A stretch of 64,000 nt of DNA. Source: Pseudoduganella rivuli. Lineage in GTDB: Bacteria; Pseudomonadota; Gammaproteobacteria; Burkholderiales; Burkholderiaceae_D. A program made the translations under genes and the position numbers. The number at the start of each line of letters is the position of its first letter. Position 1 is the stretch's first letter. This document shows positions 15,633 to 24,642 of the stretch, one piece after another. The notes beneath the pieces were generated by a model. The model saw only the letters and a list, made by a program, of their open reading frames with translations, made no database searches and was not told where the DNA came from. Location: positions 248,001-312,000 of the forward strand of contig NZ_WKJJ01000002.1 of NCBI RefSeq assembly GCF_009674485.1. Reading direction: 5' to 3'.

Positions 15633-15733
15633 GGCGTCACGGCAGTTGGTCAGGGAGCATCCAGTATCACACTGAAACAATGAGGAATAAATCCCGTACT
15701 ATTTACAACATCGTGAACTCTGGATTAACAATC

Positions 15734-16615
15734 ATGGACAAGATGCGCAGCATGGAAGTGTTCGTGCGGGTGGTGGACGCGGGCAGTTTCACGGCGGCGG
15801 CCGGCCAGTTGGCCATCTCGACCGTGATGGTCAGCAAGCACATCGCGGCGCTGGAAAAGCTGGTGGGTGCGCGCCTGCTGCACCGGACCACGCGCAGCCT
15901 GAGCCTGACGGAAATCGGCGCGCGCTATTGCGACGAATGCCGCCACATCCTGCAACTGGTGGCGGCGGCGGAAAAAGGCGCGCAAGCGATGCGCAACGCG
16001 CCGCGCGGCGTCATCAAGCTGAGCGCGCCGGCCGCGTTTGGCGGCCATTGCCTGGCGCCTGCGCTGGCCGATTACCTGGCGCGCTATCCGGAAGTCAGCG
16101 TCGACCTGGAATTGTCGAACCGGCTGGCGGACCTGGTCGACGACGGGCTGGATGCCGCCATCCGCATCGGCCATTTAAAGGATTCCGCCCTGGTGGCGCG
16201 GCCGCTGCGGCCCACGCGCATGGTGATTTGCGCGGCGCCGGCGTACCTGGCGCGGCGCGGCACGCCGCTGACGCCGGCCGAACTGGGTGAACATGACTCG
16301 CTGGATTTCCAGCACTGGCGGCGCGACGTGCGCTGGCGGCTGCAAGGGATGGCGCCCGATGCGCCGCTGCCCGCGTCGCGCTTGCGTTCCAACCAGGGCC
16401 CCGCGCTGCGGCAGGCGGCGCTGGCGGGCCTGGGGCTGGTCATGCAGGCGGAAGTGGTGCTGGCCGACGATATCGCGGCCGGAAGGCTGGTGCCGGTTTT
16501 GCAGGATTACATGCCGGAGCCGCGCCCCATGCACTTGCTGTATCCGCGCGACCGCCAGGTCACGCCCAAGCTCAGTAGTTTTGTGGAGTTCGTCGTGGAG
16601 CGGTTTGGTATATGA
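15734..16615 (+). CDS. LysR-family transcriptional regulator
   Basis: A 293-residue LysR regulator: winged helix at residues 5-65 (MEVFVRVVDAGSFTAAAGQLAISTVMVSKHIAALE) and an effector-binding domain after about residue 90. The sequence type is the CrgA/DmlR-like group common in betaproteobacteria (LLHRTTRSLSLTEIG). The start is MDKMRSME; an ATG three codons later is also possible. It is divergent from the GST-LysE pair, which is its most likely target. The intergenic region is AT-rich but I see no clear T-N11-A site. Confidence 0.9.
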   Translation: MDKMRSMEVFVRVVDAGSFTAAAGQLAISTVMVSKHIAALEKLVGARLLHRTTRSLSLTEIGARYCDECRHILQLVAAAEKGAQAMRNAPRGVIKLSAPAAFGGHCLAPALADYLARYPEVSVDLELSNRLADLVDDGLDAAIRIGHLKDSALVARPLRPTRMVICAAPAYLARRGTPLTPAELGEHDSLDFQHWRRDVRWRLQGMAPDAPLPASRLRSNQGPALRQAALAGLGLVMQAEVVLADDIAAGRLVPVLQDYMPEPRPMHLLYPRDRQVTPKLSSFVEFVVERFGI

Positions 16616-16761
16616 AGTATCAAATTAACCACATCCATATCATCTATGCAATGCAACAATGATTGCTACGCGTCAAAAAACCCTTTAGAGTGAGGTGTTG
16701 AGCAGTCCAGACTTAAGCCTTGCCATGCCTGCCCGGACGTGGCGCCTTCCCCAGATACACC

Positions 16762-19488
16762 ATGACCCTGAAATCGTTCGTGCGTACCGGCCTGCCCGCC
16801 GTGTGCGCATCGCTGGCCCTGACCGCCCTCCCCGTCCACGCGCAGACCGCGCAAAAGTTGTCCGCTGCCGACAAGCTGAAACAGCAAATGTCGGCCGCCA
16901 TGGCGGCGGAAGATGCGCGGATGGCCGAAGCGGCCGCCGCCAAGGCGACGGCCGCCAAACAGGAAGCGGAACGCAAGGCGCGGATCGAGGAAGCGCTGGC
17001 GGCGCCTACCGTGTCGGCCACGGCGCTGATGCGCGGAACGGCTGCTCAAGCCGGTCAGCCCGGCCAGGCGCCGGCGGCGGCAGGCGCGGAGCAGGCCACG
17101 TCCCAGGATGCGCAGGCGCCGGCCGCCCCGGCCACGCCGGAAATGGTGGCGATGGGCGCCGAACAGCGCCTGGCGCTGGTGATCGGCAACGCGGCATATA
17201 AATCGTCGCCGCTGATCAACCCGCTCAACGATGCGCGCGCCATGGCGATCAAGCTGCAGCAGCTGGGCTTCACCGTCATCAAGCGCGAAAACGCCACCAT
17301 GGAAGAAATGATGTCGGCCGTGCGCGAGTTCGGCAACCAGCTGAAAAACGGCGGCGTGGGCCTGTTCTATTACGCGGGCCACGGCATCCAGGCCAAAGGC
17401 GTCAATTACCTGGTGCCGGTCGACGCGAATATCGCGCGTGAAGATGAACTGGCGACGCGGGCGTACAACGCCAACGAAGTGCTGGAAAAGATGGACACGG
17501 CTAAGAACCGCATCAACCTGGTGGTGCTGGACGCGTGCCGCGACAATCCGTTCGCGCGCAGCTTCCGCTCCGGTTCGCGCGGCCTGGCCGGCATGGATTC
17601 GACGCCGAAGGGCACCCTGGTGGCGTATGCGACGTCGCCCGGCTCCACCGCGTCCGACGGCAGCGGCGCCAATGGCTTGTACACGGCGCAATTGCTGGCC
17701 GCGATGGCCGAACCCGGCATGAAAGTCGAAGACGTGTTCAAGCGCGTGCGCGAAGGCGTGCAGGCGGAATCGGACGGCAAGCAAACGCCGTGGGAAATGT
17801 CGTCGATTACCGGGAATTTTTACTTCAACCCCACGGCTGAACAGCAATCCCAGCCGGTCGTCAGCGCCGTGCAGGCGCCGCGCGTGGGCACGATGGCGCG
17901 CAACGCGTCGCAAACGCTGATTCCGCGCAAGCTGATCGAAAATTACCAGCTGGCCGGCAATTTCGCGATCCAGGCCGGCGCGGCCCAGGGCGGCTTCTCC
18001 GGCAGTGGCCACCATTTCGCCCTCGTCACGGGCGACAAGACGCTGCACGTGTGGAATACCGATACCGGCGCGGCCACCGCGACCGAGCCGGGCTACGGCG
18101 TGCCGTCGATGTCGGCCAACCGCCGCTTCCTGCTGGGCCTGGCTGACAACGGCAAGGTCACCATCACGGACTTGCACAATGAAGCGGCGCCGAAGGTGCT
18201 GGCCGGCCTGCCGGCCGGGATCACGAAAGCCGGCCTGTCGCCGGATGGCCGCCGCCTCGTCATTTATACGCGTGACGACGGTTTCATGCTGTACGACGCG
18301 GAAAGCGGCCAGCGCATGGCCAAGCTTGACAGCGTCGACGGCGAACCCCGCTATGAATTCGCACCGGCCGGCAACCGCTTGCTGACCTGGGGCAGCCGCG
18401 ACAGCACGATGAAGCTGTGGGACAGTGAAAAGGGCAACAAGGTGGCGCGCATGAGCGACCATTGGGACCCGGTGGCCATGACGCGCTTTTCCCGCGACGG
18501 CGCCTGGCTGATGAGCGCCGCCGCCAACGACAAGGCCGTGATTTTCCGAATGTCCGATGGCGACAGCGTGCGCCGCTTCAATTTCGGCGATGGCAACCCG
18601 GTGCCGCAACTGGCCGATTTCTTCCAGGATGGCAAGCGCCTGCTGGCCTATGTGCTGCGCAGCGCGCGCCAGGAACTGGGCGCCGTCATGCACCTGGGCG
18701 TGTGGGACACCGCCAGCGGCAATTTCGTCGGCACCCTGCTGGGCGATGGCATCACGGTGCGCAATTACCGCTTCTCGCCGGACCGTTCGCGCCTGTTCGT
18801 CAATGCGGGCGACCGCAACCTGTACGTGTTCGACATGAACAACCTGAAGCGCCTGTCGACGCTGGCCGGCGTGGAATTGCTGCACGTGTCGCCGGATGGC
18901 CGCCGCCTGATCGTCAAGGGCGGCGAAGGCGTGCGCCTGGTCGACGTGCAAACCCTTTCGCCGCTGGCGCGCATGCCGGGCCAGGTCAGCGCCCACATGT
19001 CGGCCAAGGGCGGGTTGTTCGTGACCAGCACGGAAACCGGGATGCTGACCCTGTGGAACCTGGAAAACGGCGACGCCATCGGCCACCTGAAAGGCCACCT
19101 GGATGCGATCACCGGCGCCGTCTTCTCCGACGACGGCCGCCGCCTGGTCACGGTCGGCACCGACAATATGGCCAAGCTGTGGGCGCTGCCGGAAATCCGC
19201 GAAGCGAACCAGCTGGTCAAGGACCAGTTCGAATCGAGCGCGGAATACCACAAGCGCATGACCAACTGGTCGTCGCCCTACAGCGCGCTGGTGACGCTGG
19301 TCGGCTACAACGCCGATACGCAAACGTATTCCGTCAAGGTCGGCGACGTCGCCATTGACGTGCCATTCGAGCGCGACGCCGCGCGCAAGCTGCTGGGCCA
19401 GCGCCAGGCCATCGTGACGGGCAACCTGCGCTTCTTCGATGTCGAGCAGCTGGTCCTGGCGGACGCGAAGCTGACGCGGCTGCCGTAA
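16762..19488 (+). CDS. Secreted caspase-like peptidase with WD40 propeller
   Basis: A 908-residue protein with four parts. A signal peptide ends near residue 28 (PVHAQ). A charged, Ala-rich probable coiled coil runs over residues 30-80, followed by an Ala/Gln/Pro linker to about 130. A C14 caspase p20-like domain spans about residues 134-355, with catalytic His207 (YYAGHG) and Cys259 (LDACRDNP). A beta-propeller fills the rest; its repeats are recognisable at LHVWNTD, MKLWDSEKG, LTLWNLENG and AKLWALPE. Export means it acts in the periplasm or outside, unlike most bacterial caspases. The start is set by the signal peptide; there is no good ribosome site. It appears monocistronic; the upstream 146 bp holds no other gene. 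Its substrate and trigger are unknown. Confidence 0.9.
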   Translation: MTLKSFVRTGLPAVCASLALTALPVHAQTAQKLSAADKLKQQMSAAMAAEDARMAEAAAAKATAAKQEAERKARIEEALAAPTVSATALMRGTAAQAGQPGQAPAAAGAEQATSQDAQAPAAPATPEMVAMGAEQRLALVIGNAAYKSSPLINPLNDARAMAIKLQQLGFTVIKRENATMEEMMSAVREFGNQLKNGGVGLFYYAGHGIQAKGVNYLVPVDANIAREDELATRAYNANEVLEKMDTAKNRINLVVLDACRDNPFARSFRSGSRGLAGMDSTPKGTLVAYATSPGSTASDGSGANGLYTAQLLAAMAEPGMKVEDVFKRVREGVQAESDGKQTPWEMSSITGNFYFNPTAEQQSQPVVSAVQAPRVGTMARNASQTLIPRKLIENYQLAGNFAIQAGAAQGGFSGSGHHFALVTGDKTLHVWNTDTGAATATEPGYGVPSMSANRRFLLGLADNGKVTITDLHNEAAPKVLAGLPAGITKAGLSPDGRRLVIYTRDDGFMLYDAESGQRMAKLDSVDGEPRYEFAPAGNRLLTWGSRDSTMKLWDSEKGNKVARMSDHWDPVAMTRFSRDGAWLMSAAANDKAVIFRMSDGDSVRRFNFGDGNPVPQLADFFQDGKRLLAYVLRSARQELGAVMHLGVWDTASGNFVGTLLGDGITVRNYRFSPDRSRLFVNAGDRNLYVFDMNNLKRLSTLAGVELLHVSPDGRRLIVKGGEGVRLVDVQTLSPLARMPGQVSAHMSAKGGLFVTSTETGMLTLWNLENGDAIGHLKGHLDAITGAVFSDDGRRLVTVGTDNMAKLWALPEIREANQLVKDQFESSAEYHKRMTNWSSPYSALVTLVGYNADTQTYSVKVGDVAIDVPFERDAARKLLGQRQAIVTGNLRFFDVEQLVLADAKLTRLP

Positions 19489-19512
19489 CCGCGATAGCTG
19501 CCCTGACGCCCG

Positions 19513-21804
19513 TTACATCGGGCCGCCAGGTCCGCCCGGGCCGGGCCCGCCGGGACCACGCCCGCCCGGCGCCCGGTTGCCACCGCCGCCGGCGCCGCCG
19601 ATGCGGTACGACAGCCCGATATACACGATGCGCCCGTCGAAGCGGCGTAGCGTATGGTCCTTCAACAGGTCGGTATCGGTGACGGATTCCATCTTGTTGG
19701 AATTGAAGATGTCGGTCACGTTCAACACCAGGTTCAAGGCTGGCGTCAGGCTGTGGCGCAGGCTGAAGTTGGCCGTGGTGTTGGGCTCGCGGAAGCCCTG
19801 GCCCGTCAGCGTCTTGCCTTGCGCCTGCACCATGAATTGCAACTGGTCCTGCGGAGTCGGCTGGTAGTTCAGCCGCACGCGCCCGCTCAGCGACGATGCG
19901 GTGCGGGTATCGCCGGTCGGGGCGCCGCTGCTGTCGAGGATGCGCTGTTCGCTGCGCGCCAGGTTGCCGCTGGTGTTCAGCGACAGGCCCTGCATCAACT
20001 TGCCGTTGACGGTGAATTCCAGGCCGCCCGACGAACTGCCCGGGCCGTTGCCGCGCGTGGTCAGCAGCACGGTGTCGCTGATGAACACCTTGCGCTCCAG
20101 GATCGCATCGTCTTCCTTGCGGTAATAGCCGCGCAGCGCCGTTTCCAGGCCTGCCATGCGGGTTTCATAGCCGATCTCGAACGAATCGGTCTGCGTCGGC
20201 TTCAGGTGCGGATTGCCGGACGAGACGTTGAACTCGTCGCGGTACACGACGAACGGATTCAGGTCGCCCGCGTTGGGACGGCGCAGCCGGTGCGCATACG
20301 AGAAGCGCAGGTTGGCGTCGTCCGACACTTTATAGGTTGCGAAGAAACTGGGTATATAGTTTATATAATTATTCTTCGCACGGATGCCGCCCGTCACCTG
20401 GTTCAGGTCCAGGCTGGTGTGTTCCGCGCGCAAGCCGGCCAGCGCGCCCCACTGCTCGTTCAGGCGCAACTGGTACGAGCCGTACAGCGCCGTCACGCCT
20501 TCGTCCACTTCGAACAGGTTGGTGCGCGCCGGGTTGATGGATTCCGCGCCATTGGACAGGATGTCGGCATAGAACGCGTCGAAGCGGTTCCGGTTGCTGG
20601 CGACTTTCCAGCCGGCTTTCAGCATGCCGCCGAAGGCCGGGCGTTCATAGTCGCCCGTGAAGTCGACGATGCGGTTGTCGGTGTCGTTGCGCTGGCGGCT
20701 GTGCGTATCGATACGGCCCGGCGGCGTCACCGCATACACGCTGGTGTAATCGCTGCCGCTGGTGTTATCGGCGGATGACACGCGCAAATCCACTTTCAGT
20801 GTTTCGCCATCGATATCGCCCTTGTGGTCCCAGCGGGCGCCCCATGCGTAGTTTTTGCTCTCGCCCGCGCGCAGCGACGTGCGCACGTAATCGCTGATGG
20901 TGGCCTGGCCGGGACCCGTGTTCAGGTAATGGTCGCGGGCGCGCTGGTCATTGTCGCGCTGGTTATAGGTCAGGCTGGCATTGAAGGTGTCGTGCGCGCC
21001 GTGGTTGTAGCTGACGGCGCCGTTGACACCGGCTGAGTTGTTCAGGCCGGCCGTGGCCGATTGCTGTTCGCTGTGCGTGGGAACGCCGTTGCGGATATCG
21101 ATGCGGTCGCGCTCCGAGTCGCCATGGGCATTGCGGCCGTCGTGGCGCACGTGCGCGCTGCCCTGGAAACCCCAGTACCCTTCGTTATAGCTGCCGGAGA
21201 TGGACGAGTTGTAGCGCCCCGCCGTGCCGGCATTGCCGTTGACGGACGCGAAGCCGCCGGGCCGGCGGTTGCGCCGCATGACGAGGTTCAGGATCGGACC
21301 GCCACCCCCTTCATTGCCGAACTGCGCGCCGGGGTTGTTGATGACTTCGATGGAATCGATGTCTTCCGCCGACAGGGCGTTCAGCGTGGCGCCCCGGTTA
21401 TCGCCTTGCAGCATGGCCGATGGTTTGCCGTCGATCAGGATTTGCACGTTGGTGCTGCCGCGCAGCGACACCGTGCCGTCCGGATCCACCGCCACCGATG
21501 GCACGCTGTTGAGCGCGTCGGCGGCCGTGCCATTGGTGCTGGAGATATCCGACTTGACGTCATAGACCTGGCGGTCGATGCGGCCGGTGGGACGTTCCGC
21601 CGCCACCGTCACGGACGTGATTTCCACCGGTTCCTGCGGCGGCGGTTTGGGTTTGTCCTTCGGCGGCGGCACTTTGCCGGTGATCGTGACTTCCGGGGCG
21701 GTGGGCAAGGCAGTGGCTGGCGGCGGCGACGTCTGGGCGATGGCGGCGGGCGTTGCCGACAGCAGGGCCAGCGCGATGCTGGTGAAGCGGGGAGTGCGGG
21801 TCAT
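19513..21804 (-). CDS. TonB-dependent outer-membrane receptor, OMP_b-brl_3-type barrel
   Basis: A 763-residue outer-membrane protein with a signal peptide (cleavage near AAIAQ) and a Pro/Lys-rich linker (KVPPPKDKPKPPPQEP, residues about 42-57) unusual before a plug. The plug domain (VDPDGTVSLRGSTNVQILIDGKPS; VINNPGAQFGNEGGGG) leads to a barrel. The barrel ends at YIGLSYRIG, but is followed by about 25 residues of Gly/Pro/Arg tail ending GGPM instead of the usual terminal aromatic residue. The start MTRTPRF gives a good signal peptide. It is convergent with the caspase gene (24 bp apart). The ligand is unknown; relatives include receptors for oligosaccharides and peptides. Confidence 0.85.
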   Translation of the reverse strand: MTRTPRFTSIALALLSATPAAIAQTSPPPATALPTAPEVTITGKVPPPKDKPKPPPQEPVEITSVTVAAERPTGRIDRQVYDVKSDISSTNGTAADALNSVPSVAVDPDGTVSLRGSTNVQILIDGKPSAMLQGDNRGATLNALSAEDIDSIEVINNPGAQFGNEGGGGPILNLVMRRNRRPGGFASVNGNAGTAGRYNSSISGSYNEGYWGFQGSAHVRHDGRNAHGDSERDRIDIRNGVPTHSEQQSATAGLNNSAGVNGAVSYNHGAHDTFNASLTYNQRDNDQRARDHYLNTGPGQATISDYVRTSLRAGESKNYAWGARWDHKGDIDGETLKVDLRVSSADNTSGSDYTSVYAVTPPGRIDTHSRQRNDTDNRIVDFTGDYERPAFGGMLKAGWKVASNRNRFDAFYADILSNGAESINPARTNLFEVDEGVTALYGSYQLRLNEQWGALAGLRAEHTSLDLNQVTGGIRAKNNYINYIPSFFATYKVSDDANLRFSYAHRLRRPNAGDLNPFVVYRDEFNVSSGNPHLKPTQTDSFEIGYETRMAGLETALRGYYRKEDDAILERKVFISDTVLLTTRGNGPGSSSGGLEFTVNGKLMQGLSLNTSGNLARSEQRILDSSGAPTGDTRTASSLSGRVRLNYQPTPQDQLQFMVQAQGKTLTGQGFREPNTTANFSLRHSLTPALNLVLNVTDIFNSNKMESVTDTDLLKDHTLRRFDGRIVYIGLSYRIGGAGGGGNRAPGGRGPGGPGPGGPGGPM

Positions 21805-21974
21805 GGTGGTCGGCGGGCGGCGCCGCAATGATGCCAAAAGCCACCAGCATAGTTCAGTTGAGAATCGCTATCCAATGATGATTGCTCATATTTAAGATTA
21901 TTTAGCGACTAATTGCCGACTATTTCGCGCATGTTTCACGATTATTGCGCGCCTGTTTCCAAGAGGCCAGTAAG

Positions 21975-22265
21975 TCAGCGCATCAGCGAATACAGCACGA
22001 TGCCGAGCACCACCGCTGCCACCATGACGGCCATTTCGCTGACAAAAAAACCGATGGTGGCGCCCAGCAGCGACATGCCCGCCACGGCCGGTGTGCCATA
22101 CGATTGCAGCACGGGGTTGGAAATCGTCACGTAGCAGGCGAAGGCGGCCGCCAGCGCGGCGCATGCGAAGCGGCCCATCAGTTTGGTGGAGCGGGAGACT
22201 TTCACGCGCTTGCGTGGGGCAGGCGCGGTCGGATTGGTGGCGTCGGTCGGTTTCGTGCTGTCCAT
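21975..22265 (-). CDS. Small membrane protein, function unknown
   Basis: A 96-residue protein: a hydrophilic, Thr/Pro-rich N-terminus with a basic patch (PRKRVKVSRSTK), then two hydrophobic segments at about residues 30-55 and 62-93. No family is recognised. Nothing obvious links it to its neighbours: it is upstream of and on the same strand as the outer-membrane receptor, 170 bp away. Coding is supported by codon use and the coherent two-helix profile, but the ribosome site is weak. Confidence 0.55.
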   Translation of the reverse strand: MDSTKPTDATNPTAPAPRKRVKVSRSTKLMGRFACAALAAAFACYVTISNPVLQSYGTPAVAGMSLLGATIGFFVSEMAVMVAAVVLGIVLYSLMR

Positions 22266-22487
22266 ATTTAAAAGGATACACCGCTGTTCAGTTGCCGGAC
22301 AAGCAGCCTGCCGCCCGTTGTCCAGAGCGATCCATGGATATTGACTATCTTGTGCAACTGATAGTTATCGGATCACATAAATCAATAATCGTATCAAAGT
22401 AATAAGGCTCTTGTTGATATCGCTTTACCAGATGTAAGCATGTAGCAAGCCGTTTTACTGTGCTGAACCTCGGAGGTATCGCCTGTA

Positions 22488-23108
22488 ATGAGTCCAACTT
22501 TTCCTTTGTGGCCGGCAGCCGAGCTGTCGCCCATGCGATCCGGTTATGAGTTGCTGACCAAAGCCGTGTCCGGTGTGCTGCGGCATGCCAGTGTGGACGT
22601 GCTGCCGCCGTTTGTGCGGACCTTGGGCTTGCCCCAGTCCGAGCTGATTGCCATGCTGGAATGCTGCCGTCCGTACGAAGCGTACGTGCCGATTTCCGAG
22701 CTTAAATATGCCGTGGTGGTGGGCACGGTGCCGCCGCTGTTCCACGAAGTGGTGGCGCACCTGATGGCGTCGCGCACGCCGGAAGCCGATGCGCAGCACG
22801 TGAATTGGCTGGCGCGGGCGATCGCCGCCGCCAGCCTGGGCAACCGCATGCTGTGGCAAGACCTGGGCCTGGCGGGACGCCACGAAGTGGCCGCGCTGAT
22901 GAAGCTGTACTTCCAGCCGCTGTTCCAGCGTAACGTCACGGACTTGAAGTGGAAGCGTTTCATCTTCCGCGAACTGGGCGACAAGCTGGGACGGCACGAT
23001 ATGCACCCGCCGGGCTGCCACCGCTGCGCGCAATACCGTAAATGCTTCGAGACGGGCCGCCTGGCGCCGCCGGCCGCCTCCGCCGCCAAACGCGCGGTGG
23101 CCGCTTAA
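22488..23108 (+). CDS. NifQ-like protein outside any nif cluster
   Basis: A 206-residue protein whose second half follows the NifQ pattern closely: WLARAIAAASLGNRMLWQDLGL, then the ALMKLYFQPLFQRN segment, DLKWKRFIFREL, and the terminal cysteine cluster. NifQ of diazotrophs brings molybdenum to FeMo-cofactor synthesis through an Fe-S cluster with spacing Cys-x4-Cys-x2-Cys-x5-Cys. Here Cys177, Cys180 and Cys186 are in place but the first position is Met172. The N-terminal 50 residues are less similar. A GGAGGT ribosome site precedes the start. No nif, mod or other molybdenum gene is nearby except an XdhC-like gene far away at the right edge. It may be a molybdenum or iron-sulfur carrier with another client. 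Confidence 0.8.
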   Translation: MSPTFPLWPAAELSPMRSGYELLTKAVSGVLRHASVDVLPPFVRTLGLPQSELIAMLECCRPYEAYVPISELKYAVVVGTVPPLFHEVVAHLMASRTPEADAQHVNWLARAIAAASLGNRMLWQDLGLAGRHEVAALMKLYFQPLFQRNVTDLKWKRFIFRELGDKLGRHDMHPPGCHRCAQYRKCFETGRLAPPAASAAKRAVAA

Positions 23109-23123
23109 CGCCGGCGCGCAAGG

Positions 23124-23249
23124 TCAGCACAGCGGCATCAGCGATGCCAGCAGGTGGGCGAATTCCGGTTGCCGGATGGCCCACAGCGCCCACGCGCTGA
23201 CGGCGGCCAGCACCGCCGCCAGCAGCCAGTGCATCAGACGTTCGTTCAT
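23124..23249 (-). CDS. 41-residue single-helix membrane peptide coupled to the MFS gene
   Basis: A short gene that starts in the stop codon of the MFS gene (ATGA overlap at 23246-23249). The product has a charged start (MNERLMHW), one hydrophobic segment over residues 9-26, and a short tail. Tight coupling and a clear membrane helix suggest a real microprotein, perhaps a partner or modulator of the transporter. I know no family for it. Confidence 0.5.
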   Translation of the reverse strand: MNERLMHWLLAAVLAAVSAWALWAIRQPEFAHLLASLMPLC

Positions 23250-24448
23250 GCCGGCTGCGCGCGCGCGATGGCGCGGTCGTCGATGGGCCAGTGCAGCGCG
23301 GCCGCAATCAATCCGAAGGCGACGGACGCCAGCCACATGATCTGGTACGACCCGGTCGCATCGAACACGCGCCCGCCCAGCCACACGCCGAGGAAACCGC
23401 CCAACTGGTGGCCGACGAAGACCAGTCCGAACAAGGTCGAGATATAGCGCACGCCAAACACTTGCGAGACGAGACCGTTGGTCAGCGGCACGGTGCCCAG
23501 CCACGTCGCCCCCATGACGAACGCGAACGCATAGACGCCGGGCGTGGACAGCGGCAGGGTGGCGAACAGCAGCATGGCTGCCGAGCGCACCAGGTACAGG
23601 TAAGCCAGCACGTGCTTGCGGCGGTACTGGTTGCCCAGTTCCCCGCACACGTAAATGCCGCCCACGTTGGCCAGGGCCACGATGGCCAGCGCCGCCACGC
23701 CGGTATTGGCGGACAAACCCCGGTCGGCCAGGTACGCCGGCAAATGCCCGGCAATGAACGCCAACTGGAAGCCGCACGCGAAAAAGCCCAGGTTGAGCAG
23801 CCAGAACCCCCGGTGCGTCAGCGCTTCGGCAATGGCGTGGCGCAGCGACTGGCCACCCTGCCGTTGCGCATTGCCCGCCGCCGCGCTGTCATCCAGCGGG
23901 TACGCCAGCGGCGCGGCAAACGCCAGCACGAACGCGATCAGCACCAGCGCCACCAGCCAGCCCAGCGCGGAAATCAAGCCCTGCGTGGCGGGCACCATGG
24001 CGAACTGGCCGACGCCGCCGACCGCGCCGGCCAGTCCCAGCGCCCAGCCGCGCCGCGACGGCGGCACGATGCGGCTCAGCGCGCCGTACACGGTGCCAAA
24101 CGCGGTGCCGGACAACGCCAGGCCGATCAGCAGCCCGCCTGCCAGCGCCAGTTCCATGCCGGTGGCCGCGTGCGCCATCAGGTACAGCCCTGCCGCATAC
24201 AGCAGGCACGCGCCGGCCAGCACGCGGCGCGAACCCCAGCGGTCGGCGATCATGCCGGTGAACGGTTGCGCCACGCCCCACACGAGGTTTTGCAGTGCAA
24301 TCGCCAGCGCGAATTCTTCCCTGCCCCAGCCCCGCGCGGACGTCATCGGCAACATGAATAACCCCTGCACGTGGCGCATGCCCAGCGCCAGTCCCATGAT
24401 GATGCCGCCGCACACGATCGCGGCCAGCGGTGATTTGAGTTTGTCCAT
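23246..24448 (-). CDS. Major facilitator superfamily transporter
   Basis: A 400-residue inner-membrane carrier with about twelve hydrophobic segments. The loop 2-3 motif is present as GMIADRWGSRRVLAG (about residues 57-71), and the second half repeats it weakly. Its general look resembles the anion or organic-acid carriers of the oxalate/formate type, but the substrate cannot be assigned. The start is MDKLKSPLAA, next to a GGAGAC ribosome site; upstream codons to 24538 are not needed. It overlaps a 41-residue membrane peptide gene by four bases at its 3' end. Confidence 0.88.
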   Translation of the reverse strand: MDKLKSPLAAIVCGGIIMGLALGMRHVQGLFMLPMTSARGWGREEFALAIALQNLVWGVAQPFTGMIADRWGSRRVLAGACLLYAAGLYLMAHAATGMELALAGGLLIGLALSGTAFGTVYGALSRIVPPSRRGWALGLAGAVGGVGQFAMVPATQGLISALGWLVALVLIAFVLAFAAPLAYPLDDSAAAGNAQRQGGQSLRHAIAEALTHRGFWLLNLGFFACGFQLAFIAGHLPAYLADRGLSANTGVAALAIVALANVGGIYVCGELGNQYRRKHVLAYLYLVRSAAMLLFATLPLSTPGVYAFAFVMGATWLGTVPLTNGLVSQVFGVRYISTLFGLVFVGHQLGGFLGVWLGGRVFDATGSYQIMWLASVAFGLIAAALHWPIDDRAIARAQPA

Positions 24449-24642
24449 GCCGGTCTCCGTTGAACCCAATAATCCCAGTAATGCCAGCATAGCGACGGCG
24501 TCCCCCTTCGCGCCAACGGTCATTTGGCATGCCTTCAATGCGCGCCACGCATGCGACGGATGCGAATTCGCCGTTTGTCCCGCCGGCGCGGGCCGCCGAC
24601 AATGCCAGCACTGACAGCGACATTCATGAAATGGAGGGCATC

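Noticed and set aside
16666..19323. An 885-codon open frame opposite the caspase gene
   Set aside because: It is rich in Arg, His, Gln and Ala with no recognisable fold, typical of antisense frames in high-GC genes; the plus-strand caspase has clear motifs.
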